From assembly GCF_038181555.1 (NCBI RefSeq), contig NZ_JBBWUA010000009.1:1-64000 (forward strand): DNA of 64,000 nt, given 5' to 3'. Position numbers and translations under genes: made by a program. The notes under the pieces are model-generated. The model worked only from the letters and a program-made list of their open reading frames with translations, made no database searches and was not told where the DNA came from. Positions 31,801 through 44,200 of the stretch are shown piece by piece; position 1 is the stretch's first letter; each line of letters begins with the position of its first letter. This stretch comes from Desulfitobacterium sp038181555 (GTDB lineage: Bacteria; Bacillota; Desulfitobacteriia; Desulfitobacteriales; Desulfitobacteriaceae).

Positions 31801-33879
31801 TTAAGCGCCAGCGCGTTTAGCAACAATGCCTTCCGCGATATTCTTGGGCACTTCTTCGTAGTGGTCGAACATCATGACGTAAACTCCACGGCCTTGAGTC
31901 TTGGAACGAAGGTCGGTTGCATAGCCAAACATCTCTGAAAGCGGTACGTATCCACGTACGATTTGAGCGTTTCCTGTAGCTTCCATTCCTTCAATCCGTC
32001 CGCGGCGAGAGTTAATATCGCCGATGACATCACCCATATACTCTTCTGGTACCGTGACTTCAACCTTCATGACAGGTTCGATAATTGCAGGATCTGCTTT
32101 GGCTGCTCCAGCTTTGAAGGCCATCGATCCGGCAATCTTAAACGCCATTTCGGAGGAGTCCACATCATGGTAGGAACCGTCATAGACTGTAGCCCGAATA
32201 TCCATAACAGGGTAGCCCGCTTGGATACCGTTTTGCAGAGCTTCTTCGATCCCTTGTCCGATAGGGGCAATGTATTCCTTCGGAATTACGCCACCCACAA
32301 TCTTGTTGACGAATTCGAAGCCGGTGCCTTGCTCCATAGGCTCGAACTCAACCCAGCAGTGTCCGTATTGTCCGCGGCCACCGGATTGACGTACGAATTT
32401 ACCTTCGGCTTTAACAGCACGGCGAATCGTTTCTTTATATGCAACTTGAGGACGTCCAACATTGCACTCAACCTTGAATTCACGTTGCAAACGGTCCACG
32501 ATGATCTCAAGGTGAAGCTCACCCATTCCTTCGATGATCGTTTGTCCGCTATCTTGGTCAGTATGCATTCTAAAGGTAGGATCCTCTTCAGCCAAACGAG
32601 CTAGAGCTGTACCCATCTTCTCCTGGTCTTGTTTCGTCTTTGGCTCAATGGCCACGTTGATAACAGGATCAGGGAAAGTCATAGACTCGAGAATAATCGG
32701 AGCTTTATCATCACAGAGGGTATCCCCTGTGCTGGTATCTTTTAAGCCGACTGCTGCCGCAATATCTCCCGCATAAACCTCGGAAATTTCTTCCCGGTGA
32801 TTCGCATGCATTTGGAGAATCCGACCGATTCTCTCTCTTTTACCCTTGGTTGAATTATAAACATAGGATCCTGAACCCAGGACTCCCGAGTATACCCGGA
32901 AAAATGCCAATTTGCCCACGTAAGGGTCAGCCATAATCTTAAAGGCCAAGGCTGAGAATGGTTCTGCATCACTGGAGTGACGCTCATCAGGCTCGCCAGT
33001 CTCTGGATGTACCCCTTTAATAGCAGCTACATCAAGAGGGGATGGCATATAGTCTACAACCGCATCAAGCAGTGGTTGTACCCCTTTGTTCTTGAATGAA
33101 GACCCACAGACCACAGGGATGAACTTAAGTCCGATAGTTCCACTACGGATTCCAGTCCGAACCTCTTGTTCAGTCAGTTCTTCACCTTCGAGATATTTCA
33201 TCATGAGCTCTTCATCCGTATCAGCAACTGCTTCAAGGAGTTTCTCACGATATTCGTTGGCTTTGTCGACTAAGTCTCCGGGGATATCGGCAACGTCACT
33301 GGTGGTGCCTAAATCGTCCGTGTAAATCATAGCCTTCATGGTTACGAGATCAATGATTCCTTTGAATTTATCCTCGGCACCAATCGGAATTTGAATCGGA
33401 ACTGGGTTAGCACCTAACCGGTCAGCAATCATTTTTACTCCCCGGAAGAAATCTGCACCCATACGGTCCATTTTGTTGATATACGCTATACGGGGTACTC
33501 CGTACTTATCCGCTTGGCGCCAAACCGTTTCAGATTGAGGCTCAACACCGCCGACAGAACAGAATACTGCCACAGCACCGTCGAGTACACGCAGCGAACG
33601 TTCCACCTCTACTGTGAAGTCCACGTGCCCTGGTGTATCAATGATGTTAATGCGATGATTTTTCCAATGAGCTGTGGTTGCCGCAGAAGTAATGGTAATA
33701 CCACGCTCCTGTTCTTGAACCATCCAGTCCATGGTTGCTGCGCCATCATGAACTTCCCCAATCTTATGCACACGTCCTGTGTAGAACAATATGCGTTCAG
33801 TCGTGGTTGTTTTGCCCGCGTCAATATGGGCCATAATCCCGATATTCCGGGTTTTTTCTAATGGTACTTGCCTTGCCAC
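31801..33879 (-). CDS. fusA: elongation factor G
   Basis: 692 residues, GTG start. G motifs AHIDAGKTTTTERIL, DTPGHVDF and NKMD; the domain IV tip region and C-terminal FGYATDLRSKTQGRGVYVMM are intact. It catalyses GTP-driven translocation and, with RRF, ribosome recycling. Standard position in the str operon between rpsG and tuf. Confidence 0.98.
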   Translation of the reverse strand: MARQVPLEKTRNIGIMAHIDAGKTTTTERILFYTGRVHKIGEVHDGAATMDWMVQEQERGITITSAATTAHWKNHRINIIDTPGHVDFTVEVERSLRVLDGAVAVFCSVGGVEPQSETVWRQADKYGVPRIAYINKMDRMGADFFRGVKMIADRLGANPVPIQIPIGAEDKFKGIIDLVTMKAMIYTDDLGTTSDVADIPGDLVDKANEYREKLLEAVADTDEELMMKYLEGEELTEQEVRTGIRSGTIGLKFIPVVCGSSFKNKGVQPLLDAVVDYMPSPLDVAAIKGVHPETGEPDERHSSDAEPFSALAFKIMADPYVGKLAFFRVYSGVLGSGSYVYNSTKGKRERIGRILQMHANHREEISEVYAGDIAAAVGLKDTSTGDTLCDDKAPIILESMTFPDPVINVAIEPKTKQDQEKMGTALARLAEEDPTFRMHTDQDSGQTIIEGMGELHLEIIVDRLQREFKVECNVGRPQVAYKETIRRAVKAEGKFVRQSGGRGQYGHCWVEFEPMEQGTGFEFVNKIVGGVIPKEYIAPIGQGIEEALQNGIQAGYPVMDIRATVYDGSYHDVDSSEMAFKIAGSMAFKAGAAKADPAIIEPVMKVEVTVPEEYMGDVIGDINSRRGRIEGMEATGNAQIVRGYVPLSEMFGYATDLRSKTQGRGVYVMMFDHYEEVPKNIAEGIVAKRAGA

Positions 33880-33946
33880 TGATAATCCCCCTTTCTGCCA
33901 TAGTCATTCCCAGATGTGATGATTTTAAGCATACGCTTTGATCATC

Positions 33947-34417
33947 CTACCAACGGAAATGCGCAAAAGCCTTATTGGCTTCGGCCATCTTATGAGTGTC
34001 TTCTTTTTTCTTAATAGAACCGCCAGTATTATTGGCAGCATCCATCAGTTCACCGGCAATCTTCTCTTCCATAGTCTTTTCACTGCGTTTGCGGGCATAA
34101 GCCACAAGCCAGCGTAGTCCTAAGGTTTGACGACGATCAGCGCGAACTTCGATGGGCACTTGGTAGTTAGCACCACCGACCCGGCGTGCTTTTACTTCCA
34201 AGACAGGCATAACATTCTTGAGAGCGGTTTCGAACACTTCAATCGGATCTTTACCGGTCTTCTCTTGAATGATGTCAAATGCATTATAGCAAATGGATTC
34301 TGCTGTGCCTTTTTTGCCATCCAACATAATTTGGTTAACAAATTTGGTCAGCGTCCGGTTCTTATAAATCGGATCAGGCAGAATCTCACGTTTAGCGATA
34401 TATCCTTTACGTGGCAA
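33947..34417 (-). CDS. rpsG: 30S ribosomal protein S7
   Basis: 156 residues, TTG start with GGAGGG upstream. MPRKGYIAKREILPDPIYKN and the C-terminal KKKEDTHKMAEANKAFAHFR match S7, the head-assembly initiator and E-site protein; it is often the str-operon repressor. Confidence 0.98.
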   Translation of the reverse strand: MPRKGYIAKREILPDPIYKNRTLTKFVNQIMLDGKKGTAESICYNAFDIIQEKTGKDPIEVFETALKNVMPVLEVKARRVGGANYQVPIEVRADRRQTLGLRWLVAYARKRSEKTMEEKIAGELMDAANNTGGSIKKKEDTHKMAEANKAFAHFRW

Positions 34418-34468
34418 ATCATTTCCCTCCTTTACTACGCGATTCGTATTTCCCTCGGTTCAGACGGC

Positions 34469-34891
34469 TTACTTCCCTTTTTTAGGACGTTTAGCGCCGT
34501 ACTTAGAACGAGCTTGCATCCGTTTTTGAACACCTTGTGTATCAAGGGCTCCACGAACGATATGGTAACGAACACCCGGAAGGTCTTTCACACGACCACC
34601 ACGAACAAGGACAACACTATGCTCTTGCAGGTTGTGTCCAATACCTGGGATGTATGAAGATACTTCAATCGCATTGGTTAAACGTACACGGGCAACTTTA
34701 CGAAGAGCAGAGTTCGGCTTCTTCGGAGTTGTGGTGTAAACCCTAGTACATACCCCACGTTTTTGCGGAGATCCTCCAGATGCGAATTGCTTACGTTGTA
34801 AAGAGTTATAGCCCCATTGCATAGCAGGAGCTGTTGATTTCTTCGCTAACTTGGAACGACCATGACGAATCAATTGATTAATCGTCGGCAT
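34469..34891 (-). CDS. rpsL: 30S ribosomal protein S12 with an insertion
   Basis: 140 residues, ~16 longer than the usual ~124. MPTINQLIRHGRSKLAKKST is followed by APAMQ, then an extra segment (WGYNSLQRKQFASGG, residues ~26-40), then the normal SPQKRGVCTRVYTTTPKKPN. The decoding-centre residues (KKPNSA, GGRVKDLPGVRYHIVRG) are intact. The insert lies in the N-terminal arm that runs between the 30S and the factor-binding side. The frame and flanks are normal, so it is not a sequencing error. It may be a lineage trait of some Clostridia (recollection, unchecked). Confidence 0.97.
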   Translation of the reverse strand: MPTINQLIRHGRSKLAKKSTAPAMQWGYNSLQRKQFASGGSPQKRGVCTRVYTTTPKKPNSALRKVARVRLTNAIEVSSYIPGIGHNLQEHSVVLVRGGRVKDLPGVRYHIVRGALDTQGVQKRMQARSKYGAKRPKKGK

Positions 34892-34924
34892 AACTACACC
34901 TCCTTCCTAACATGAGAACATATC

Positions 34925-34960
34925 AAAGGAATTGCTTGCTTCAGCATAAAGCAAGCAATC
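34925..34960 (-). other. stem-loop upstream of rpsL
   Basis: GATTGCTTGCTT/AAGCAAGCAATTC hairpin between rplGB and rpsL, followed by CCTTTGA and not a T-run. It may be a processing site or a weak terminator. Confidence 0.5.
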
Positions 34961-34995
34961 CCCAAAACTAACATAAGATTTCGGAGCTGCCTCGT

Positions 34996-35247
34996 CTATT
35001 CTGTGAGCAGTGCTGCCACTGCAGCACCCACTTCAATCCCACAGGCCTTACCTAAGTCAACCATAGTCTGGACATCTTGCACGTCAATGCCATGATTCCG
35101 ACATTGGTCGAGGATGGGACGAACCACATGACCCTCAGCATCCTTAGCCACATAAACGCGAAGTGCGCTCCCTTTTTCCAGAGCCCGTAGAGTTTGCTTG
35201 ACCCCCACGGTTCTTCGGTTGGGCTTTTTTAAGGCTTCATCAAGCAT
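34996..35247 (-). CDS. rplGB: ribosomal L7Ae-like RNA-binding protein (YbxF/RplGB)
   Basis: 83 residues. RTVGVKQTLRALEKGSALRV and DLGKACGIEVGAAVAALLTE match the L7Ae/L30e/YbxF family, which binds K-turn RNA. Its conserved place between rpoC and rpsL is that of ybxF. The start ATG has AAGGAGG upstream. Function in bacteria is not settled; it may bind K-turns in rRNA, riboswitches or T-boxes. Confidence 0.9.
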   Translation of the reverse strand: MLDEALKKPNRRTVGVKQTLRALEKGSALRVYVAKDAEGHVVRPILDQCRNHGIDVQDVQTMVDLGKACGIEVGAAVAALLTE

Positions 35248-35338
35248 GAAAATGCTTTCCTCCTTATGTTTAACGATAGTTCAGCAGAAAAATATCTACT
35301 TTCCCACAAATCGTTAAATCACACACAGTATTTTATCA

Positions 35339-38300
35339 TTAGGTGTTTACAGTGTCAAGATTTTCAATCTCTTTCTCATCCATGTCCAAAACTTTTACAT
35401 TTCGGTAACGAGACATGCCTGTGCCCGCCGGAATGAGCTTACCGATAATGACGTTTTCTTTGAGCCCCAAGAGCGGGTCTACCTTACCTTTAATAGCTGC
35501 CTCGGTAAGCACACGGGTAGTTTCCTGGAAGGATGCTGCAGAGAGGAAGGAATCGGTGGCCAAGGAGGCCTTGGTGATTCCGAGAAGTACCGGACGTGCT
35601 ACGGCAGGTTCGCCGCCAGCTTCTATCACTTTCGTATTCTCTTCTTCAAAGTCAAAGACGTCAATAAGACCGCCGGGTAAGAGTGATGTATCCCCAGCCT
35701 CCTCGACTTTAACCTTGCGGAGCATTTGCCTAACCATGACCTCAATGTGTTTATCGTTAATATCCACCCCTTGGAGGCGGTATACCCGTTGAACTTCTCC
35801 TAACAGGTAGACTTGAACCCCACGGATTCCTTTAACTTTAAGCATATCATGAGGATTGATGCTTCCTTCAGTTAGCTCATCTCCAGCCTCGATGCGATCG
35901 CCTTCGCGAACTTTTAACCGAGAACCATAGGGGATAGTGTAAGACATGCGCTCTTCATTGTCACTCAAAACTTCCACTTCACGACGTCCTTTGACTTCGC
36001 GAATAGTCACTACCCCTTCATTTTCAGAGATAATAGCTTGGCCCTTTGGTTTGCGAGCTTCGAAGAGTTCCTCAACACGCGGCAAACCTTGAGTAATATC
36101 ATCCCCAGCCACACCACCTGTATGGAAGGTACGCATGGTCAACTGTGTTCCCGGCTCACCGATGGATTGAGCAGCAATGATACCAACGGCTTCTCCCATC
36201 TCCACGTGATGTCCGGTTGCCAGGTTGCGTCCATAGCACTTGCGGCAGACGCCATAACGTGTCTTACAGGTGAGCACGGAGCGAATGATGACTTTATCGT
36301 ATACTTCAGCAATGGCATGGGCTTGTTCTTCGGTAATCTCTTCGTCAGCCGTGGCCAAGATTTCTCCTGTCTCCGGATGCTTCATATCTTCGAGTAAGAA
36401 GCGGCCCACTAATCGTTCTTCCAATTTTTCGATGATCTCTGGACCGTCTTTAACATCGTCCACCATAATACCTACGGTGGTGCCGCAGTCTTCATCCCGA
36501 ACGATCACATCTTGAGATACGTCGACGAGACGACGGGTTAGATAACCTGAGTCAGCAGTCCGCAGTGCAGTATCAGCCAAACCCTTCCGAGCTCCGTGGG
36601 AGGAGATGAAGTATTCTAAAACGGTCAGGCCCTCACGGAAGTTTGCTTTAATGGGCAATTCGATGGTCCGTCCGGAAGGATCAGCCATAAGTCCACGCAT
36701 ACCTGCCAACTGGCGGAGCTGTTGGATGTTGCCCCGAGCACCGGAGGTAGCCATCATGTAGACAGGATTAAATTTATCCAGAGTGTTCATCAGGGCTTTC
36801 GTTACGGTGTCGGTGGCTTTCGTCCAAATCTCAATGACTTTTTCGTAGCGTTCTTCATCCGTAATCAGACCACGACGGAATTGCTGCTCCGTCTTATTGA
36901 CCAGACCGTCCGCATCCGCGAGAATCTGTCTCTTCTCATCCGGAACGGTAATATCGGCAAGACCAACGGTCATTCCGGCCCGTGTGGAGTATTTAAAGCC
37001 TAAGGCTTTAATACCATCGAGCAAGTCAGCAGTTGCCTTATAGCCACCGACACGGTAGCATTTGGCAACGATATTGTTCAGAGTCTTTTTCCCAGCCACT
37101 TCATTGATGTAGCCTACTTCAGAAGGGATAACCGAGTTAAAGATCAAGCGACCAATGGTGGTTTCCAAAAGCTCACCGTTGGGCTGACGTACTTTTATCT
37201 GTGCCTGGAGATTGACTTCTTTCATTTCATAAGCCAGCACAGCTTCATCCCGATCCTTGAAGATCTTTCCTTCACCAAGAGCACCGGGACGTTCCATGGT
37301 CAAGTAGTAAGAACCTAAGACCATATCCTGAGTTGGCGAAGCAACCGGACGACCATCCTTTGGATTCAAAATATTGTGAGCAGAAAGCATTAAGAGTCGT
37401 GCTTCTGCTTGTGCCTCAGCAGATAAGGGAACGTGTACAGCCATTTGGTCACCATCAAAGTCCGCGTTGTAGGCGGTACAAACGAGAGGGTGAATTTGCA
37501 AGGCACGTCCTTCTACAAGTACAGGCTCGAAGGCTTGAATACCCAAACGATGAAGGGTCGGAGCCCGGTTGAGGAGAACAGGATGTTCTGTGATGACTTC
37601 TTCCAAGACATCCCAAACCTCAGGGCGTACTCTTTCCACCATGCGTTTCGCGCTTTTGATATTATGTGCATGGCCTTCTTTAACCAGCTTCTTCATCACA
37701 AAGGGCTTAAAAAGCTCCAAGGCCATTTCTTTGGGCAGACCACATTGATGAAGTCTCAAATTCGGCCCGACCACAATAACGGAACGACCGGAGTAGTCAA
37801 CCCGTTTTCCTAAGAGGTTCTGGCGAAAGCGTCCTTGCTTTCCTTTTAGCATATCGCTTAAGGATTTCAAAGGGCGATTGCCCGGTCCGGTCACAGGGCG
37901 ACCCCGACGACCATTATCAATCAAGGCATCTACGGCTTCTTGAAGCATCCGTTTCTCATTGCGAACAATGATATCCGGTGCTCCCAGATCTAGGAGACGC
38001 TTAAGGCGATTATTCCGGTTGATGACCCGGCGATAAAGGTCATTGAGATCAGAGGTGGCAAAACGTCCACCGTCAAGCTGAACCATTGGACGAAGCTCCG
38101 GAGGAATGACCGGGACAACATCCATAATCATCCAACTAGGCTGATTCCCTGATTCCTTGAAGGCTTCTACCACTTCCAAACGACGAATGGCACGAATTTT
38201 CCGTTGGCCCGAGACTTCCTTCAGTTCGGTTCTCAATTCCTCATTGAGCTTGTCTAAGTCCATCTCGACAAGAAGTGATTTGATAGCCTCTGCACCCATG

Positions 38301-38806
38301 CCCGCTTTGAACTCATCACCGTATTTGTCACGGTACTCCCGATATTCAGTCTCCGTGAGGAGTTGTTTTTTCATTAAGGAAGTGTTGCCCGCATCTGTAA
38401 CGATATAGGAAACAAAATAGAGAACCTTTTCCAGGGAGCGGGGAGACATATCCAAGAGAAGCCCCATCCGGCTGGGGATGCCTTTGAAATACCAGATGTG
38501 GGAGACGGGAGCTGCTAACTTAATATGGCCCATCCGTTCTCTCCGCACCTTGGAACGAGTGACTTCTACGCCGCAGCGGTCACAGACAATTCCTTTATAG
38601 CGAACACGTTTGTATTTTCCGCAATGGCACTCCCAGTCACGGGTAGGTCCAAATATTTTTTCGCAAAAAAGTCCTTCGCGTTCCGGTTTTAGGGTACGAT
38701 AATTGATTGTTTCAGGTTTCTTAACTTCACCATGAGACCACTCTTCGATCATCTCCGGTGAAGCCAGACCAATACGCATCCGGTCAAAGTTGTTGACGTC
38801 TAGCAC
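35339..38806 (-). CDS. rpoC: RNA polymerase beta' subunit
   Basis: 1155 residues from the GTG at 38806 (AAAGGAG upstream), giving MLDVNNFDRMRIGLASPEMI. First zinc site Cys60/62/75/78 (CHCGKY ... CDRC), catalytic NADFDGDQMAVH, bridge helix and trigger loop (GIIAAQSIGEPGTQLTMRTF), and second zinc site (CGTTVG ... CKTRYGVCRKC). It has no large lineage insert. A strong hairpin array separates it from rpoB. Confidence 0.98.
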   Translation of the reverse strand: MLDVNNFDRMRIGLASPEMIEEWSHGEVKKPETINYRTLKPEREGLFCEKIFGPTRDWECHCGKYKRVRYKGIVCDRCGVEVTRSKVRRERMGHIKLAAPVSHIWYFKGIPSRMGLLLDMSPRSLEKVLYFVSYIVTDAGNTSLMKKQLLTETEYREYRDKYGDEFKAGMGAEAIKSLLVEMDLDKLNEELRTELKEVSGQRKIRAIRRLEVVEAFKESGNQPSWMIMDVVPVIPPELRPMVQLDGGRFATSDLNDLYRRVINRNNRLKRLLDLGAPDIIVRNEKRMLQEAVDALIDNGRRGRPVTGPGNRPLKSLSDMLKGKQGRFRQNLLGKRVDYSGRSVIVVGPNLRLHQCGLPKEMALELFKPFVMKKLVKEGHAHNIKSAKRMVERVRPEVWDVLEEVITEHPVLLNRAPTLHRLGIQAFEPVLVEGRALQIHPLVCTAYNADFDGDQMAVHVPLSAEAQAEARLLMLSAHNILNPKDGRPVASPTQDMVLGSYYLTMERPGALGEGKIFKDRDEAVLAYEMKEVNLQAQIKVRQPNGELLETTIGRLIFNSVIPSEVGYINEVAGKKTLNNIVAKCYRVGGYKATADLLDGIKALGFKYSTRAGMTVGLADITVPDEKRQILADADGLVNKTEQQFRRGLITDEERYEKVIEIWTKATDTVTKALMNTLDKFNPVYMMATSGARGNIQQLRQLAGMRGLMADPSGRTIELPIKANFREGLTVLEYFISSHGARKGLADTALRTADSGYLTRRLVDVSQDVIVRDEDCGTTVGIMVDDVKDGPEIIEKLEERLVGRFLLEDMKHPETGEILATADEEITEEQAHAIAEVYDKVIIRSVLTCKTRYGVCRKCYGRNLATGHHVEMGEAVGIIAAQSIGEPGTQLTMRTFHTGGVAGDDITQGLPRVEELFEARKPKGQAIISENEGVVTIREVKGRREVEVLSDNEERMSYTIPYGSRLKVREGDRIEAGDELTEGSINPHDMLKVKGIRGVQVYLLGEVQRVYRLQGVDINDKHIEVMVRQMLRKVKVEEAGDTSLLPGGLIDVFDFEEENTKVIEAGGEPAVARPVLLGITKASLATDSFLSAASFQETTRVLTEAAIKGKVDPLLGLKENVIIGKLIPAGTGMSRYRNVKVLDMDEKEIENLDTVNT

Positions 38807-38844
38807 GGTTCTCGCTCCTTTCACCCGGGTTATCACTGATCTAA

Positions 38845-38945
38845 CCCGCCCTTAGACCCCCCGCCTCTATGGGCGGAGGCCCAAGGGCGGTTAAGTCCAG
38901 TATGGACTCGACTAACCTTCAGTAGGGGAAATTCTCACTGAAGGA
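38845..38945 (-). other. hairpin array between rpoB and rpoC
   Basis: Two stems on the minus strand: CTTCAGTGAG...CTACTGAAGG, and a long GC-rich one combining AACCGCCCTTGGGCCTCCGC with GGCGGGGGGTCTAAGGGCGG. No T-run follows. It probably acts on mRNA processing or on the rpoB:rpoC ratio; most bacteria have a short, simple gap here. Confidence 0.55.
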
Positions 38946-38953
38946 AGTCTCGT

Positions 38954-42307
<3,354 letters not shown>

Positions 42308-42640
42308 GTACGCTTCACCCCTCAAGTGTGATGTCCTCGCCCGAGGATATAAGAAACTTACTGCTGATGGAGTAGTATGACTCCATCAGACAATATTGTG
42401 ACATAAACAGCCAAAAGCAAGGCCTCATTTGCAAAACCTCGCTTCACTGTCTATGGAGATCCCTTTTGCGTGAAAGTATCAATCAAATGACAATCTCCCC
42501 ATCGTCACCTTTATTTACTATCCAATGGAAGTTTGCCCATCGGAACGTTACTGTCTGGAAGTGAATGGATAAATAGGCCATTTTATGTACAGTAACAATT
42601 ATTAAGGATACCAATATTATTCCTCAATGTCAAGGGGAAT
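42308..42640 (-). promoter_or_regulatory. rpoB leader with proximal promoter
   Basis: TTGACA (42628-42633), 17 bp, TATCCT (42605-42610). The leader then includes a pair of distant complementary words GTTACTGT/ACAGTAAC, a hairpin CTGATGGAGT/ACTCCATCAG near 42370-42390, and CCTCGGGCGAGG just before the ribosome site. No open frame is present. It is a candidate autoregulatory or attenuating leader. Confidence 0.6.
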
Positions 42641-42689
42641 TCATTCATTTATTGCTATATCTTGGTCCGTGTTCCGAATTTTTTCTTTA

Positions 42690-42718
42690 ATTATACCTTT
42701 ATCTATTGACTAATTCAA
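42690..42718 (-). promoter_or_regulatory. distal promoter of rpoB
   Basis: TTGAAT (42713-42718), 17 bp, TATAAT (42690-42695) on the minus strand. With the proximal one it makes tandem promoters separated by ~85 bp. Confidence 0.65.
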
Positions 42719-42840
42719 TATAACAGCCTGCTCCACTCACTCATCAGGCTTCCCTGGCGCGAAGATTTTTATCTAGCAACACTCTTCAGGCAATGCTTTT
42801 CGCGGCAAGAGTTTTACAAGGGCAATACACATTTACTAAA

Positions 42841-42872
42841 AAAAGAAGCCCTCCACAGAGGAGGACTCCTTT
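42841..42872 (-). terminator. terminator after rplL
   Basis: AGTCCTCC/GGAGGGCTTC hairpin followed by TTTTTTT on the minus strand, 16 nt past the rplL stop. It separates rplJL from rpoBC. Confidence 0.85.
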
Positions 42873-42887
42873 TTGTCTATAGCTAAA

Positions 42888-43262
42888 TTATTTAACTTCG
42901 ACAGTAGCACCAGCTTCAACAAGCTTAGCTTTGACAGCTTCAGCATCGTCTTTGCTGACTTTTTCTTTAACAGGCTTTGGAGCGCCGTCAACGAGTTCTT
43001 TAGCTTCTTTCAAGCCAAGACCAGTGATTTCACGAACAACTTTGATGACGTTGATTTTACCAGCGCCAGCATTCATGAGGATAACATCGAATTCGGTTTG
43101 CTCTTCAGCAGCAGGAGCAGCAGCAGCACCAGGAGCAGCAGCTACAGCAACAGGAGCAGCAGCACTTACACCAAATTCTTCTTCGAAAGCTTTGACGAGC
43201 TCAGCAAGCTCGAGTACAGTTAAGCCTTTTACGGCTTCGAGAATTTCAGCAGTTTTAGACAT
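42888..43262 (-). CDS. rplL: 50S ribosomal protein L7/L12
   Basis: 124 residues from the ATG at 43262 (GGGAGG upstream), MSKTAEILEAVKGLTVLELA. An Ala/Pro hinge (APVAVAAAPGAAAAPAAEEQ) separates the N-terminal dimer domain from the C-terminal factor-binding domain (GAGKINVIKVVREITGLGLK). It forms the stalk that recruits EF-Tu and EF-G. Confidence 0.97.
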   Translation of the reverse strand: MSKTAEILEAVKGLTVLELAELVKAFEEEFGVSAAAPVAVAAAPGAAAAPAAEEQTEFDVILMNAGAGKINVIKVVREITGLGLKEAKELVDGAPKPVKEKVSKDDAEAVKAKLVEAGATVEVK

Positions 43263-43377
43263 TGAAATTTTCCTCCCTAATATCACTTCAAATTATTTTT
43301 TGTTTTTGAATCATTATAGAATCCATTATTATTCAGCTACGATGCCGCTTGGGCATTGCCCGACATCCTAACCAGAA

Positions 43378-43440
43378 CATCGTACATCAAAATTCGCACA
43401 TCGAAGGTCGAACTTCGATCCTCGTACTTGAAGCCTCGCT
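43378..43440. repeat. short periodic TTCGA-like repeat between rplJ and rplL
   Basis: Words of the form TCGAAC/TCGTAC recur every 7-8 bp between the two genes and can form many alternative small hairpins. It overlaps no gene after start correction. Function unknown. Confidence 0.45.
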
Positions 43441-43970
43441 TACGCTTGGGCTTCTTTAAGCTTACGCACTTCTTCCAAGGCATAACCCATTTTGCGGATC
43501 GGTCCTTGAAGTACATTGGCCATGCCAACGAGGGGTGCTTGCATTCCACGTAGGACTTGGGCAAGCAGAACTTCGCGAGAAGGCAGTTCAGCTAAAGCTT
43601 TCACACCTGCTTCGTCAACGACTTTTCCTTCGACTACACCTGCTTTAATAGTAAAGGTCTTAACCTTTGTAGCCTTAATGAAATCAGCTAATATTTTAGC
43701 GGGAGCTACCGGATCAGCACTGAACGCAACGGCTGTAGGTCCTTCAAGATATCCATCCAAACCTTCAATACCGACTTCATGAGCTGCACGACGCACCATG
43801 GTGTTTTTCAAGACGCGATAGTCTACTCCAGCTTCACGCAATTGAGCACGTAATTGGGTAACTTGGGCAACGGTCAAACCGCGATAATCGGCAAGAACGA
43901 CTCCCGAGGAGCTTTGGAGCTTTTCCTTAATCTCAGCAACCACCAGTGCTTTTTCTTCGATATTTGGCAT
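43440..43970 (-). CDS. rplJ: 50S ribosomal protein L10
   Basis: 176 residues. MPNIEEKALVVAEIKEKLQS, VLADYRGLTVAQVTQLRAQL and YRVLKNTMVRRAA are L10 signatures. It anchors the L7/L12 dimers. It is expected to repress translation or transcription of its own mRNA by binding the leader described at 43971-44135. Confidence 0.97.
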   Translation of the reverse strand: MPNIEEKALVVAEIKEKLQSSSGVVLADYRGLTVAQVTQLRAQLREAGVDYRVLKNTMVRRAAHEVGIEGLDGYLEGPTAVAFSADPVAPAKILADFIKATKVKTFTIKAGVVEGKVVDEAGVKALAELPSREVLLAQVLRGMQAPLVGMANVLQGPIRKMGYALEEVRKLKEAQA

Positions 43971-44135
43971 CTAAGTCCACCTCCTTCCGAACGATACGAC
44001 TCTCACTCATTAAAAAACCTCCGCTTGACTGCAGAGGTTAAGAAGGCCCAATAATTAAAGGCTATCTCTTCAACCTCGGCAGGATATTAAGCTACTAGAG
44101 CCCCTGCTGTCTACAGTGGAAGGCTATTCAATTCT
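43971..44135 (-). ncRNA. ribosomal protein L10 leader
   Basis: The minus strand holds the conserved L10-leader words AGACAGCAGG, GCTTAAT, CCTGCCGAGGTTGAAG and AGCCTT. They are followed by a terminator-like hairpin AACCTCTGCAG...GCGGAGGTTTTTT (44012-44039). L10-(L12)4 binding should choose between antiterminator and terminator. This is a known Firmicutes regulatory RNA. Confidence 0.88.
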
Positions 44136-44140
44136 AATAG

Positions 44141-44169
44141 AGTATATCTCATCTATACAAACCTGTCAA
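44141..44169 (-). promoter_or_regulatory. promoter of rplJ-rplL
   Basis: TTGACA (44164-44169), 17 bp, TATACT (44141-44146): a near-consensus sigma-A promoter just past the rplA stop. Confidence 0.85.
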
Positions 44170-44200
44170 GAAACTTTCCCGACATTATGTGAGATTCAGA

